From the IMG/VR virus record IMGVR_UViG_3300025165_000008, positions 1 through 49,859 of that record: a stretch of DNA of 49,859 nt. One strand, 5' to 3'. Positions 49,209 through 49,859 of this stretch are shown here, piece after piece. The notes beneath the pieces are model-generated. The model searched no databases and was not told the DNA's origin. It saw only the letters and a list, made by a program, of their open reading frames with translations. Each line of letters opens with the position of its first letter. The first letter of the stretch is position 1. Made by a program: the position numbers and the translations under genes. The stretch is from a virus.

Positions 49209-49859
49209 TTAGATTTCTACCCCAATAGGGGCGTCTGCTAATTCTCGTTGTAGCCAACCATCCGCGAAGGTACCACGAAATGCCACATTTCGCCCTTGCA
49301 GAATGTTCTGTAACTCGCCCAGCACATTTTCGCTTGGCGTCAGAGAGTCAGCATCAAAGTCGTAGCCGGTGACAGTAAGGAAGTTGATTAGCTGATCGTA
49401 CCAGAACTTGCGGTCCCATACGATGTCAACCAATCCGGTCTGTGGGTTACGTTCGAACATGTAAACCAGAGGCCGCACGGCTTCCATACCGGCCAGTTCC
49501 GTTTCCTTGCCGATCTCTGTTGCTTCCACTCGCAGTATCGCATAGAACTCGGAGTGCGGAGGGTTAGTCCAAGATGCTCCAGTTGCCGGGATAGTAACCC
49601 GCTCTGCATCCTTATTCTTGATGGTTGGAGCTAATGCCTGTCCGGTTTCTGCGTCAACTCGGGCAGCAAATCTAGAGAAGCGTAGGAGAAAGGTTCCCTC
49701 CAGCGGTCTCACTGACTTGATGTTGTCTTCCTCTGCCGTTAGCTCGATGAACACATCGTTGATGGGTTTCAATATCCAGCTTCCAAACTCCCGCGTTACG
49801 TCTGCGGGGTCCAGACGGAAGACTTCCTTAAAGCCTTCCTTGTCGAAAATTGTAACCTT
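49209..49859 (-). CDS. Hypothetical protein, truncated at the window edge
   Basis: The frame is open to the right edge and reads as real protein throughout (for example FDKEGFKEVFRLDPADVT before residue 30 of the visible part), so the gene starts outside the window. A TTG at 49772 is internal, not a start. The visible 216 residues are a mixed alpha/beta protein, rich in Glu and Asp, with WTNPPHSEFYAILRVEAT in the middle and RNVAFRGTF near the end. It could be a DNA-binding or replication-accessory protein. No family is recognised. Confidence 0.6.
   Translation of the reverse strand, partial: KVTIFDKEGFKEVFRLDPADVTREFGSWILKPINDVFIELTAEEDNIKSVRPLEGTFLLRFSRFAARVDAETGQALAPTIKNKDAERVTIPATGASWTNPPHSEFYAILRVEATEIGKETELAGMEAVRPLVYMFERNPQTGLVDIVWDRKFWYDQLINFLTVTGYDFDADSLTPSENVLGELQNILQGRNVAFRGTFADGWLQRELADAPIGVEI

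Noticed and set aside
1-49859. Integrase, repressor, diversity-generating retroelement, insertion sequences
   Set aside because: I looked for their typical motifs in the coding genes and found none.

Overview
The window is part of the genome of a tailed dsDNA bacteriophage (class Caudoviricetes). The evidence is a large terminase, a portal, a scaffold-like protein followed by an HK97-fold major capsid protein, a GH25 endolysin with small holin-like proteins, and a replication block with a family A DNA polymerase, DnaB-like helicase, primase, RecA-like ATPase and RuvC-like resolvase. Genes are packed end to end with many ATGA, TAATG or TAGTG overlaps, strong Shine-Dalgarno sites and several TTG or GTG starts. 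I see no integrase, CI-type repressor, tRNA, CRISPR array, insertion sequence or reverse transcriptase, so nothing here indicates lysogeny. No tape-measure, tail-tube or sheath protein is recognisable, which favours a short tail without proving it. The host cannot be named. Promoters look like ordinary sigma70 sites (TTGAC plus an extended -10), and GC is intermediate. The right edge cuts through a gene, so the window is not a complete linear genome.

Layout. Positions 1-649 hold no convincing gene. Positions 650-4111 hold a run of small forward genes of unknown function (several membrane or CxxC proteins, one glycosyltransferase-fold candidate). Positions 4108-7039 are a sugar-related block: a SAM-methyltransferase-like protein, a DUF115/GT42-like protein, a second methyltransferase-like protein, an FmdB-like zinc ribbon and a complete NeuB-type nonulosonic (sialic) acid synthase. 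A strong promoter with an 18-bp perfect palindrome follows at 7031-7083. Positions 7108-36051 hold packaging and virion genes, including a 2,692-residue protein between portal and scaffold, the capsid operon with its own promoter at 21045, and a tail/adhesin region that uses one beta-sandwich module three times. Positions 36051-37011 are the lysis genes. A bidirectional terminator at 37029-37060 separates these from the leftward genes.

The leftward block (49859 to 37083) carries, in transcription order, an unknown truncated gene, primase, a small lipoprotein bracketed by a 20-bp perfect inverted repeat, a DnaB-like helicase, a LAGLIDADG homing endonuclease, PolA (leucine at the position equivalent to E. 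coli Phe762), a UDG-like protein, a HAD nucleotidase, a DUF5664-like protein, a RecA-like ATPase, a Cas4/RecB-type Fe-S nuclease, RuvC, two DEDD exonucleases and a holin-like protein.

The most interesting possibility is a phage-encoded nonulosonic-acid glycosylation system: NeuB plus three diverged DUF115/GT42-like proteins, one of them inside the capsid operon, and two methyltransferase-like proteins. Function is inferred from motifs and gene order only.
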